Shown: positions 12,676 to 48,718, numbered from the stretch's first letter. The stretch: DNA of 64,000 nt from Hormiphora californensis (GCA_020137815.1 CM035352.1:679675-743674); one strand, 5' to 3'. Translations and numbers: made by a program. Notes: generated by a model from the sequence alone, not told the origin.

Positions 12676-12802
12676 CAAGCTGTCATCTCCAGCTCTTGTG
12701 ATTGGGGGGGCGTGACGTCATAATCAATCAACTTGTACAAAAACTGCCTCTTGTGACGTCACAACCCCAATCACAATATCAAGAGGGAGATGACAGTTGA
12801 TT
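12676..12802. repeat. Foldback with paired TGACGTCA (CRE) sites
   Basis: The left arm (agctgtcatctcc, then cttgtgattgggg, then gtgacgtca) is mirrored on the right (tgacgtcac, ccccaatcacaa, ggagatgacagtt), around a spacer of about 30 bp. Each arm carries a perfect CRE palindrome. It may be a small MITE or a regulatory palindrome of the flanking gene; the sequence cannot decide. Confidence 0.65.
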
Positions 12803-13214
12803 GGTTCCAATTAGGGAAACTATTACTTTTCTAGTCATGACAAGACTGTTCGCTATCTGCTGTTTGATAGAAATGGCCCTTTATATGATAAGTGGTACCA
12901 TGCTTGCACGTCGAACAACCTGCACAGATTGCAACTGCATCCTAGGGTATCACATTTTGTAATGATTTATTGACCGTGTACTATAATAGTGCTATTTTGA
13001 AATGTGTGTGTGTGTGTCTGCGAAAAGTTCCAAATAATGTAGACACAAATAATTTCCTCTCATTTATCCAGCTCTTCTTTACCTTCCTGCCCTTCTCTGC
13101 TATTCTGCTTTTCCTGTAAGTTAACAGCAGCTCAGTTTTCTGTCGTCAATTAAAACTTTCCCAGTTGGAGGTTGGTGTGTCCTAAAAAAGAAACGAATTC
13201 CAACACAGCTTGAG

Positions 13215-13323
13215 GTCCGGGAGAGAATTGAGGGAGGGAGATAGAGAGGGAGGAGAGAGAATTGAGGGAGGGAGATAGAGAGGGAGGAGAGAGAATTGAG
13301 GGAGGGAGATAGAGAGGGAGGAG
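13215..13323. repeat. 36-bp tandem repeat, three copies
   Basis: Three nearly identical units containing GAGAATTGAGGGAGGGAGAT followed by AGAGAGGGAGGAG. Confidence 0.85.
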
Positions 13324-13797
13324 GTTATATCAACCTCAGAGTCTACACGTGAGACGACATAAATACATTTCGAGCCACTGTTTGTTGTTTGATAATATCG
13401 CGACAAACGTTAATTAGCATCGCCTATTAATGGTAATTTGTGTTTTTTCCTGATTTTGTGATTTCAAATTAACTTATCTCGTTTCATTAAATACGTCAAA
13501 ATGAGACCATTTAAATTTTCAAAACCCAATACATAGATCGAATTCAAAAGTTTCTACCAGATCCTGACCTTACTAAATTATTTATCTTTTAGTAAGAGAC
13601 ACTAGCGTGTCTCCTATTAATTTGGCGACCAGCTACGGCCTCCTGGTTTTCCTTTAATCTGAGAGAAGTTAAAGAGGTTCGGGTACCAACTGATCTGACA
13701 GTTCCATCTAACTATATGTGCATGGGAACTTGACTTCTGTATTTTACTAGTTTGTGTACAAACACCGAAAACAAGCGTACACGCTTACACAATATAC

Positions 13798-13809
13798 GTT
13801 CTCTCTCTT

Positions 13810-13893
<84 letters not shown>

Positions 13894-13905
13894 TCTTGCT
13901 CTCTC
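13798..13905. repeat. CT microsatellite
   Basis: (CT)n ending about 80 bp before the Ctr-like start codon, so it probably lies in the 5' UTR or proximal promoter. Confidence 0.95.
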
Positions 13906-13987
13906 TTAGCGTGGGCACTGGCTATATCCATCACTTTCTCTTGTCTAACTGTATAGAGCCTCTCAAGACTCAATAGATCGCCAAGAG

Positions 13988-14482
13988 ATGACCTCGACCC
14001 CAACGGGCACTCCCATCACTTCTACTGCCGCCATGGCTACCAGTGCAATGAATGCAGCGGCTGAGTGTACCGGTCAGTCATGTTACTTCTTCAGCTTGGA
14101 GAGACAACAGAACCTCTACCTGAAGGGATGGGTAATAAGCAGCGACACTGACTTCTGGTTATCTCTGGGAGGACTGGTGGTGTTGGCGCTACTCTATGAG
14201 ATGGTGAAGAGTTTCAGGGCCTGTCTGATAATTGAGGCACAACACAGTGCCGCCAACCAGGAGAGGAAACCCATTCTTCTGAGGCACAACCCAGATCCAC
14301 CAGTGGATGGAGGAATGGACTGCCTTCAACACTTCCTCTGTGCATTGTTCTATCTTCTCGAGTGGACCCTTCTCTTCCTCATCTTCCTGGCTGTCATTGG
14401 ATTCAATGTTTGGAACTTAATTGCTGTCCTGGTCGGCCTTTTTACGGGATATCTTGTCTTTGGGAAGGGTCGTGTCAACTAG
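13988..14482 (+). CDS. Ctr/SLC31-type copper transporter homologue lacking MxxxM
   Basis: A 164-aa single-exon frame. The fold of the Ctr family is clear: the pre-TM1 block LKGWVISSDTDFW, TM1 with the family ending LLYEMVKSFR (residues about 57-77), a hydrophilic loop, TM2 (about 116-137), the FN-VWN junction at 139-143, and TM3 with GxxxG (G150, G154) ending GYLVFGKG. Ctr proteins are trimeric Cu(I) channels of the plasma membrane or endolysosomes. Two family hallmarks are missing: the TM2 MxxxM copper filter is F133 and I137 here, and the N-terminus has no Met-rich or His-rich clusters. No C-terminal HCH-type tail is present. Starts at 13988 or 14033 (MATSAMNAAAE) are both possible. It may be a non-transporting or altered-substrate paralogue. 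Confidence 0.85.
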   Translation: MTSTPTGTPITSTAAMATSAMNAAAECTGQSCYFFSLERQQNLYLKGWVISSDTDFWLSLGGLVVLALLYEMVKSFRACLIIEAQHSAANQERKPILLRHNPDPPVDGGMDCLQHFLCALFYLLEWTLLFLIFLAVIGFNVWNLIAVLVGLFTGYLVFGKGRVN

Positions 14483-15308
14483 CGTGTAATTCAGTAGACA
14501 CATTACAAGATGATATAGATCTCTATCTCTCATGTAGAAGTAATTAATCGCCAGGTGTTCAGCAATACGATTCAGTAATTGAACAATGACTGGTATAGTG
14601 AGCCTTTTACTCCACGTGATATACTTCATCAATATATAGCTCTTAGTCTTAGCACACAAACACACCCGCGGTGTGGGCTGAGGACCAATGTGATCTGCTG
14701 CGAAGATGTTCAAAGAGGAACATATTGATTATATGTGGGGACACAATCTCGATTAGCTTGAGTAGCATATATTTCCCTCTTTCAGCTTGAGTTGATTGAA
14801 AAGAAAATGAAATGACTATTTGAATTTTAGTATAGCTGATGTTACAGGTTAATACGTTTCTTATAATTCAACTTGTATACATTTTGTGTTTTGGGTCTTA
14901 GAATTATTTATTCAATGAGGATGTAACTACACGTCATCAAGTGGTTGTGCCTAATAATAATTTAGTCTTCTTTATGAATGACTGGATAATTTCGGTTCGT
15001 CTCAGTCGCTTCGACTCATTTGAATACCTCTGAAGGCATGTCGTGATATATCGTGACGCCACATGTTATATCAATAACAAGGCACACAGCTGATATCAAT
15101 AAAGGGGATATTGTTTTGTTATTCGAACAACAATGGTCAGCTGCGTTCCTGTGTTGTTAGATAGTTTCAGACTTCAGTAAAAGTTGTCAGGATAAGCTTT
15201 CGAACTGCACACAGTAAATCAGAGAGAGGGTGGGAGAGATAGATAGAGAGTAAGATAGATAGATAGATAGAGAGTAAGATAGATAGATAGATAGAGAGTA
15301 AGATAGAG

Positions 15309-15369
<61 letters not shown>

Positions 15370-15563
15370 AGTGTGTGTGCGTGTAAGTGTCACGTGATCC
15401 ACGTCCTATCTGTCATCAAGTGCAATGAGAGGGGTGAGAGAGAACGCTTTGATTTCTATCTGGGAGTTGTGTGTGTGTGAGTGTGTGTGTCTTGTTTTGA
15501 CTTCTTCCCATCTGGTATTGATTCGCCGGCTGTCTGCCGAGTACTGCTCCAATAAGACACATC
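14483..15563. other. Intergenic
   Basis: Ctr-like 3' flank and upstream region of the kinase gene. Only a GATA/GA microsatellite stands out. Confidence 0.55.
15225..15365. repeat. GATA/GA microsatellite
   Basis: GATAGATAGAGAGTAA units (about three) followed by pure (GA)n. Confidence 0.9.
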
Positions 15564-24379
<8,816 letters not shown>

Positions 24380-25470
24380 GCTTTGAGGATCTTGTACATT
24401 GTGTGTAGTGTGTGAGACGACAAGCTTAAAACGCGAGAGTTTGTGTGTCTAAACCAGCTCGTGTAGTATTCAAAACAAGCAAAGCGACTATTATGCCCTA
24501 GCAATATCTATTTGAGAGAGAAAGAGAGAGATTTTATAGAAATATGAGGAAACATTAGGTACTGTGAGATTTTGTCCTCATTCAATATTCGAGTTGTCAG
24601 CTGTGATGACAAATATAAAATGCATGACAATGTGTATCGAGAAGCTATTGTGCAAGTTTTAGCCTTCAGTGTGACATGACATTTTATCAAGCAAGATATA
24701 TGGTACTTTCTGTGTCTACTGAAAACGTGATGAACCTGTCAATGCTCTGACAGTTACACTCCAGTTACAGATTGGAAACTGAGTACTGACGCCAGTTTCC
24801 AACTGGGAGACTCCTGCTGAACCATGCTGTGCGCCTCATCTATGATCACGTGACCGAATTTCGATGTGAGTTGCATTGAAAGTAGCGCTGTGCGTAATTG
24901 TCATCACTTCGACGTGAAACTATATATATCTAATAGCTGGAAACTGATACCATTTTCCAAATTTGTAAGTGAGGAACCTGCAGGAGAAAGAAAGAGATGA
25001 AGAGAGAGAGAGAGAACAAAAGAGAAGCGAAAGCGAGAGTACCTAGTGAGATAAATACTTCACGTGCCATATCTGATATCTGATACCCTATAATGTGTTA
25101 GGAGTCTGTAACGTTAGCACACAGGCGTCTCCTAGTCGCTGTATTGATGTAATCCATTTAGCACATCGTTTTGTTGTAGCCTCTATAGGGGGCCACTAGG
25201 AACTACTACTACTTTTATACATCCACTACCTTCATTCCATCTGCTGTCTTTTGACTTTTGTTGCTGATTAATCTTATACCACAGACTAAATCATCTAGGG
25301 TTTTTTTTGTGCCGGAGAGGTAAATTATATTATTCCTCGGTAGTGTCACGCGGTAGACTAATGATAGAAGCCTTACATTCCTCCTACTGCAGTGTTGGTA
25401 GTATATCGTATTTCACTATTTCAGTGTACCTTATTCATCCTCTATGTTATATAGGCTTCATGTCAGAGGA
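24380..25470. other. Intergenic
   Basis: 3' flank of the kinase gene and upstream region of the membrane protein gene. No exon was seen; short GA-rich stretch near 24990-25040. Confidence 0.6.
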
Positions 25471-26442
25471 ATGAACTTTCGCTTTACTATTCTAACGTGT
25501 GCAGTCTTACTATGTCTGCTTTCTTTGTCGACTGCAAGACGAGGCAGTAGCAGTTCCTCTAGATCTCGATCTAGTAGTTCCCGTTCCCGTTCTAGCAGTT
25601 CCCGTTATTCAACTAGTAGAAGGCGAGGTGGGAGCTATGATGATGATGATGACGATTATTACAGTGGAGGTGGAGGATCTTTTAGTTCCTGGACAATAAT
25701 CCAGTGGTGCATTGGTGTTGCTGCGGTGTTAGTGGTAATTGGTACCTGCTGCTATTGTAGACAACAATTCATGGAGGAACGAACTGTTTATTCCAGACCT
25801 GTTCGCTTTAGCGCCGTTTCACACGATTCGTACTATGATTACGATCCCAATGCCGAGCAGAATGGCCAACAACAACACGAAGAAAGACAGAATGAACCTT
25901 GTATACCTCCGAACCAACCAGTGTATACAGTACCACATGAATACGAAGCACCTCTCCCCAATAATTACTATAACGCCCCTCAGTTACCTCCCCCACTACC
26001 CGGTGGAGCATTCGGTATCACACCATCAGGACCCGTGCCAGAATATCCAGCAGCGTATTCCTATGGTCACAATGAAACGGGATTCGATGCAGGGGATCAC
26101 AAACCTCCGGAGTATGGCGATGTAGATGTTGGAGGTGAACTTCATAATGCAGATCTTGGTGGCAGTGGCTGGGGTGGTAGCGGCGAATATGGGGTTAGCG
26201 GTGGGGACTATGGAGGCGGTGGGGACTATGGAGGCGGTGGGGACTATGGAGGCGGTGGGGACTATGGAGGCGGTGGGGACTATGGAGGCGGTGGGGACTA
26301 TGGAGGCGGTGGGGACTATGGAGGCGGTGGGGACTATGGAGGCGGTGGGGACTATGGTGGCGGTGGGGACTATGGTGGCGGTGGGGACTATGGTGGCGGT
26401 GGGGACTATGGAGGCGGTGGGGACTGTGGTGGGGGTGATTGA
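25471..26442 (+). CDS. Single-pass membrane protein with Gly-Asp-Tyr repeat tail
   Basis: A 323-aa single-exon frame. MNFRFTILTCAVLLCLLSLS is a clear signal peptide (start at 25471 preferred over the in-frame ATG at 25444). A short ectodomain follows, made of Ser/Arg repeats (SSSRSRSSSSRS) and an acidic run (YDDDDDDYY). A transmembrane segment is at about WCIGVAAVLVVIGTCC, followed by a palmitoylatable-looking CCYC. The tail is Pro/Tyr/Asn-rich (PPPLPGG, PPEYGD) and ends in about 13 GGGGDY repeats. PPxY-like motifs (PPEY) could bind WW domains. The layout resembles shisa/CYYR1-type adaptors only in general organisation; I do not assign a family. Confidence 0.75.
   Translation: MNFRFTILTCAVLLCLLSLSTARRGSSSSSRSRSSSSRSRSSSSRYSTSRRRGGSYDDDDDDYYSGGGGSFSSWTIIQWCIGVAAVLVVIGTCCYCRQQFMEERTVYSRPVRFSAVSHDSYYDYDPNAEQNGQQQHEERQNEPCIPPNQPVYTVPHEYEAPLPNNYYNAPQLPPPLPGGAFGITPSGPVPEYPAAYSYGHNETGFDAGDHKPPEYGDVDVGGELHNADLGGSGWGGSGEYGVSGGDYGGGGDYGGGGDYGGGGDYGGGGDYGGGGDYGGGGDYGGGGDYGGGGDYGGGGDYGGGGDYGGGGDYGGGGDCGGGD
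26206..26432 (+). repeat. In-frame 18-bp coding minisatellite (GGGGDY)n
   Basis: About 13 tandem units reading GGCGGTGGGGACTATGGA in frame; variants differ at one third-codon position. It encodes the C-terminal Gly/Asp/Tyr tail. Confidence 0.95.
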
Positions 26443-27900
26443 GTGTCATCAACTGAACAATGAAAAGACGTTTTATAATATGTACTACATTATCCTAATG
26501 TCAATAGGGAGGTGTTTTTAGTTGTTGAGTATTAGTAATTATTGTAGGTGCCATCAGCAACACAGGTCCTGAGATAAAACCTGTTATTGCTCCAAAGAAA
26601 CATATTTTATACTTTTAAACTATTTCATTAACATAATTGAGCTCCATATTATGACTTTTGGACACTATACAGATCACACTTCACAGTTTTAGCGCCAATT
26701 TGAGTAAACTCAAACGGTATCTGATAGGTAATCGATAGAACTAACCAATAACCCCAAAACAAAACCTGACCAGACCCTAACGGGCACAGTGTTTACACCA
26801 GTTAAGTCATTCATCATCATCATCACAAAATACTTAATATTCCGCTTTATAGCTTTTACTTGTCAGAAAAGTTCTTACATATGCTAGAAAACACACAGAC
26901 TAAACTAACGGCTTTCAAAAGCGGTGGAGCCTACTTCGAATCGCCCGAGATCACACACAAATTGTGTATGGGTCCAAGCCATTCGAAGGAGGCTCCAATA
27001 CCTACAACTCAAGAAACTACTATAAATATGAAATGTCTGTTGTCAATAATGTCCTGTACAGATACATTTCCTGCAACTATTAGAGTCATGATCTTCATTT
27101 AGTTAGTTAAATAATAAGTTAAATAATAAGTTAATTAAAAACACACACACACACACACTTCACACTCTATTCTCAATTATAACCACGTACAACCATTAAA
27201 ATTACAAACAAATTAACAAATTTCACACAGTTTGTCATTATCCCGGGATCAATAAACATTGCATCATTGTTTTAGGGATGTACATTTATCGTTTCCTTTC
27301 CCTTATACGTCCACTCTCTCCTATCCACGGTAGCGTGGGAAGGAAAATTTTCCCAAGACCCAAGGTTCGAAATCTATGCTGTGATTGGCTTAAATTTTCA
27401 TTCGTTAGAAATTTCAGCTAATCACAGCGCACTGGTGTAAACGATGTGACCTGTGTGAATACTGAACTAGCGAACTTTTTTAGGGATCCCTCTTTAAAGT
27501 TTAAAGTTGAAAAAAAATTAAAACGTAGAAAAAAAAAGTTTTTTAATTGATTTTAATTTTAATCGTCATAGCGCGCATTCCTCATTGGCTACGCTTCCCT
27601 CGAATTTTAGCGCCAGCCGTTCAGTTGCAGTTTTCAACTTAGAAACTGAAAGGAAGCGACATACTGTGTCCACTTCTCCTGAAAAGACAGAGAAAAATCT
27701 CAATTTTTTGCAGTTAATCAATACAATTAATATACAAACAAAAAATAGTAACCACAATGGAAAATCACACACAACACCAAAAGAAAGATCCCGCTTCCAG
27801 TTTTAATAAAACTTTTACTTGTTGTGTCGACAACGTTCGTCGCAAATTAGGAATGAGATAATAACGACAACACAAAAATCTATTAAGTATATTAAATGTA

Positions 27901-28574
27901 CAGGGTGTTCATGTGCTTATATTTAAAACGTTTGTAAAGATTACACATGAACAGTGTATTTATCAAAATTCTTGAAATTCAAAAATGTGCCCCCTAGAAT
28001 ATGTTGACGACATCATAACTAGAGGGGAATCACCTTAGAATAACATCTTGAATGAATGCAGAGCTGCCGCATCCGGCCTAAAATTGTGCGAGTGTTTGCG
28101 ATCCAATGCAAATGTTTGCGATTGATTGCAAATAGTTGCGATAAAATGCGATAAAATGCGATTGCGACATAATGCGATTGTTTGCCACCACTTGCTAATA
28201 AATGCGATAAAATGCGAACGAATTCAATGTTTTGCTACTAAATGCGATCTCATGCGATCTCATGCGAATGAATGCTAATTCATTACGGATACTCTCCGCC
28301 AAATTCGCAAAAAATCGCATAAAATCGCAAAAAATCGCATGATATAGCAAAGTATAGCAAGTCATCGCGAATCATTGCAGACATTCGCAAACGTTCGCAA
28401 ACGTTCGCATAATTTCCGGCCGCTTGCGGCAGCGCTACTCAAACTCTTCGAAAGTTTTCGAGTCGTCAGATTGCAGTAAAAGGTGTCCTCTAGACATCCT
28501 AGGGGACACATTTTTGAGATTTTGTTTCAAAACAGCTCCGAATGGACAAATAGGGAAGGCTAATGAACACCCTG
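27901..28574. mobile_element. 674-bp foldback element with GCGAT-repeat arms
   Basis: It starts CAGGGTGTTCAT and ends ATGAACACCCTG, flanked by TA on both sides. Inner parts are also inverted (AAAAATGTGCCCCCTAG against CTAGGGGACACATTTTT). The centre, about 28058-28434, is a second palindrome starting GCTGCCGC..CCGGCC and ending GGCCG..GCGGCAGC. Its arms are tandem 10-11-bp variants of TTTGCGAT/AATGCGAT on the left and ATCGCAAA/ATCGCATAAA on the right. No ORF: a non-autonomous element. Confidence 0.8.
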
Positions 28575-28686
28575 TATAACTCATTAGGACAGGCCAACAC
28601 CACCCCTCAACAAGGCCAAGGGGGAATTACCAGAGACGCAAATTGCCAACGTATCGGTTGAAAGGATACACTGTCCCTAGTAAAAG

Positions 28687-28755
28687 CTGTATGGCGGCGC
28701 CATACCGGGGCCATACCCCATTTGATTCTCAGATGGGTCGCGGCGCCAGACAGAG
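28687..28755. repeat. Short GGCGCC-ended dispersed palindrome, copy 4
   Basis: TATGGCGGCGCCATACC start and GGTCGCGGCGCCAGACAG end, as in copy 3. Here the palindrome is extended outward: ACTGTCCCT..AAAAGC on the left faces GCAAAAGC..AGGGACAGT on the right (to about 28783). Confidence 0.7.
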
Positions 28756-28893
28756 CAAAAGCATCTCGCTGCGAGGGACAGTGAAGCCTGCCAACGCACG
28801 TCACCAGTGATGCAAAACAACAAAATCACACACTGGCAAAACACTGCTTTTGATTTAATTAAACCCCATGTAAGTCTATCTATCTGTATTCTG

Positions 28894-45503
<16,610 letters not shown>

Positions 45504-45895
45504 CTCTAGAACAGTACCTGCTACATATTAGCTACAGGAGAAGGTGGTCAAATTTATCTAATTGTGTTATAAGTAAGACAACAATTGCAGCAATAAAAAG
45601 TATAAACGATAAAAGAAAGATAAAAGAAAGGTAAAAGAAACATTGTGTTTTAGCTTTGTGATCGTTTATTTGTGACTGAAAAAGGAATGGAATGGAACCA
45701 ATTCTGTAATTTTGTACATACCTCTACATCAAAAAATATTAGAAAAGATAAAATACACACATATGTTTTTATAAAAAATAAATGCCAGCCAGCACCATTA
45801 ATTAGGTCCGTGTAAAATGTAACACTGTACAATGTTAGGTCCGTGTAATACAGGGATCACCCCCTCAACACCGTGTAAAATGTCCGGTTAGAGAA

Positions 45896-46566
45896 TCATA
45901 CCATTTCTACATCATCTATCTTTACATCATCTGTCGGACTTCCATTCCAGCAGTTTCCTCTCTTTTTCTTCTTTCTGTTATTATCCTTACTTTTGAGGGT
46001 CCGACCCTTGATAAAGGGCAGTAAGCGTGTCTCATGAGGCAAATTAATCTCCTCTATATCCGTTCTTTCTAAATCATAATACATAGCGAATCTGTCAGCG
46101 GTTAGCCTGTTCTCCGATTTGACCTCTAAACACCCTCTTATAAGGTCAGATGCTTTCCAGCCCAGGAGGGTATCCAAGTCAGGGGAGATTGAGAATCTAG
46201 AGATTGAGTCAGGGAACATTGCTTGGTAGTACAGGGTCATGACTGTCCCCCGGGGGTTGTCCTCAGTGGTTGGGTTGTTGTTGGTACCCTGGAACGTCAT
46301 TAGTCGCTCGTACATAGCCAGGTGCTTGTTCTTGTGGCATTTCACGTGCCTGAAAAGGGGGGACACACAATTAGTATTGGGGAAATTGTCAAGACTAAAC
46401 AACTGAGAAATATTATTTCAAGTCCAACATTCATTATATTACCACATCAAATCTGACTTACTCGTTGAATTGCTCCCAATGAAAGACAGAAAGCAAGTAC
46501 TGTTCTGTCTGTGACTGCAAGGCAGACAATGAACTATCAGTCATTGATTCAGACTCGTCTCCGTTC
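45896..46566 (-). CDS. 3' part of an unidentified gene (two exons)
   Basis: Exons 46462-46566 and 45896-46349 join in phase across GTAAGT/CAG. The protein part has SALQSQTEQYLLSVFHWEQF and a mid block DLIRGCLEVKSENRLTADRF, which loosely resembles the end of a protein-kinase C-lobe (DLI..CL.....NRLTA). It ends with a Lys/Arg-rich, nuclear-signal-like SKDNNRKKKKRG and an acidic tail. Upstream exons would be to the right of 46566, where no convincing exon was found before the divergent DSL gene at 46772. The stop is about 390 bp from the VPS39 start on the same strand. The family is not assigned. Confidence 0.6.
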
Positions 46567-46771
46567 CTGGAAATGTGATGACTGAGTAGGAGAGTATATA
46601 TCAGGAGTTATGTATTGGTAGGTCTAGAGTTTCTCTATCTCGTGATTTTGCCTTCCGGTGGCACTATGTACTATGGAAGTTAAACCTGCTGTAGATATAT
46701 CCCTCACTATTGCTACTGCTAGTTTCAGTTGTTGGTGAAACTAAATAGTGGGAGGCTCAGAGTGACACACT

Positions 46772-48718
46772 ATGCTGTTGATATTGTTCTCTCTATTTTC
46801 TTCTAAGGTAAAGAAACCCAACATTTTGTCTCCATCTAAACATGTGATTTCGGTCTAACTACAAATAATAATCCTTCATTCCCTAATATCTCATTATACC
46901 ATCCTTTCCTGTAGGTGGTCGAAGGAGCAGGTACAGTGATGGTGGAGTTACGTAGGTATAACTACCCCACCTGCAACATGTACATCTGCAACATGTACAT
47001 GGAGGATCTGAACATCAAACTGGCGGGTGTTACTGTTCTAGAGAACCCCAGCCAGATAACATTCCCTGGAAGTGAATCTGATGTAGATCTAACACAATTG
47101 GACATGTTCAGCTCTCCCTTCTACTTTAATTTCCTGTCAGGCCCACTCGACATACACTTTAGCATATTGCGAGCAGATGGGGAATGGATAGAAACTGTTC
47201 ATGAAGGAGTGTCGCTGGATCAATTCACTACAGACTCTGAATGGCATGAACGCGTTAGAACCCGTGACAATCCTACTAGGAAGTTCCATTTCTACGTCCA
47301 GCTTGTGTCGTGTGATTGGCGGTTCACAGGGGTACGGGTGTAGAGATTGTGTGCAGCATTACTATACCGACATGTGTGATGCGTACTGCAGTCCCATTCC
47401 AAACCGCTATTCATGTAAATCAGATGGGGAACGCTTATGTTTATCACACTGGACTGGAGAAAACTGTGACACCTGTGACATTGGCTGGACTGGAGAAAAC
47501 TGTGACACCTGTGACATTGGCTGGACTGGAGAAAACTGTGACACCTGTGACATTGGCTGGACTGGAGAAAACTGTGACACCTGTGACATTGGCTGGACTG
47601 GAGAAAACTGTGACACCTGTGACATTGGCTGGACTGGAGAAAACTGTAACACCTGTGACATTGGCTGGACTGGAGAAAACTGTGACACCTGTGACATTGG
47701 CTGGACTGGAGAAAACTGTGACACCTGTGACATTGGCTGGATTGGAGAAAACTGTGACACCTGTGACATTGGCTGGACTGGAGAAAACTGTGACACCTGT
47801 GACATTGGCTGGACTGGAGAAAACTGTGACACCTGTGACATTGGCTGGACTGGAGAAAACTGTGACACCTGTGACATTGGCTGGACTGGAGAAAACTGTG
47901 ACACCTGTGACATTGGCTGGACAGGAGAAAACTGTGACACCTGTGACATTGGCTGGACTGGAGAAAACTGCGACACCTGTGACATTGGCTGGACTGGAGA
48001 AAACTGTAGCTTCTGTGACATTGGCTGGACTGGAGAAAACTGTGACACCTGTGACATTGGCTGGACTGGAGAAAACTGTGACACCTGTGGCATTGGCTGG
48101 ACTGGAGAAAACTGTGACACCTGTGACATTGGCTGGACTGGAGAAAACTGTAGCTTCTGTGACATTGGCTGGACTGGAGAAAACTGTGACACCTGTCACA
48201 TTGGCTGGACTGGAGAAAACTGTAGCTTCTGTGACATTGGCTGGACTGGAGAAATCTGTGACACCTGTGACATTGGCTGGACTGGAGAAAACTGTAGCTT
48301 CTGTGACATTGGCTGGACTGGAGGAAACTGTGACACCTGTGACATTGGCTGGACTGGAGAAAACTGTGACACCTGTGACATTGGCTGGACTGGAGAAAAC
48401 TGTGACACCTGTGCCCATCACTTTTATGGCATGAAGTGTTCCATACACTGCGTGCCAGATATAAACTTCACATGTAATGTAGATGGCAAGAAGATTTGTA
48501 CAGAGAAGAGTCTAGCACCTGAGTGCAATGAAGACATTTCACCACTTGTGCGCATTACCAAATGGGTCCAGCCTATCATTATTGGCATTCTTGTTGTTGC
48601 TATCATCAGTCTCACTTCTGCGCTGCTGTGCTGTTTCAAAAGAGAGAAGGAAAGTGATAGTGTCAAGGAGGTGACAGAGGTGGATGAGTGGCGTCAAATA
48701 GAGGAAACAACCACGTAA
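46772..48718 (+). CDS. Delta/Serrate-like (DSL) ligand with half-EGF array, copy 1 (frame break)
   Basis: Exon 1 (46772-46807) encodes a signal peptide MLLILFSLFSSK; exon 2 runs from 46915 to 48718. An N-terminal beta-rich domain (GTVMVELRRYNY...) occupies the MNNL position. A DSL domain follows, with HYYTDMCDAYCSPIPNRYSC and a closing WTGENC. About 27 copies of a 12-residue unit CDIGWTGENCDT come next, then a capped Cys-rich segment. The transmembrane segment is PIIIGILVVAIISLTSALL, followed by a short acidic tail. DSL proteins are membrane Notch ligands. The array units are the second half of an EGF module, not six-Cys EGFs. One extra G in GGGG at 47329-47332 breaks the frame between the first domain (RFTG) and the DSL (YGCRDC): either a consensus error or an inactivating mutation. 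Confidence 0.8.
47449..48412 (+). repeat. 36-bp coding minisatellite, about 27 units (DSL gene 1)
   Basis: The unit encodes CDIGWTGENCDT and stays in frame throughout. Variants: ENCSFC units, one IGENC, one CHIG, one CGIG, one EICDTC and one GGNC. The high identity at silent sites shows recent expansion or homogenisation. The long frames on the other strand and other phases are shadows of this array. Confidence 0.97.

Larger units (their letters stand above)
12482..13987. other. Intergenic between divergent genes
   Basis: Separates the unknown minus-strand gene from the Ctr-like plus-strand gene. It holds a foldback with two TGACGTCA sites, a 36-bp tandem repeat and a CT microsatellite directly upstream of the Ctr-like start. 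No other coding exon was seen. Confidence 0.6.
26443..28893. other. Intergenic between convergent genes, with foldbacks
   Basis: No coding exon supported. It contains a small palindrome at 26926-26996 (GGAGCC..TTCGAA / TTCGAAGGAGGCTCC), a 674-bp foldback at 27901-28574 and a GGCGCC palindrome at 28687-28755. Confidence 0.6.

Noticed and set aside
28058-28434. CRISPR-like array from repeated GCGAT units
   Set aside because: Units are about 10 bp without constant spacers, arranged as an inverted pair, in a eukaryotic genome.
47407-48448. Long minus-strand frames (SQFSPVQPM and FSSPANVTG repeats) over the DSL arrays
   Set aside because: A 36-bp repeat without stops is open in most phases; only the CDIGWTGENCDT phase joins signal, DSL and transmembrane regions.
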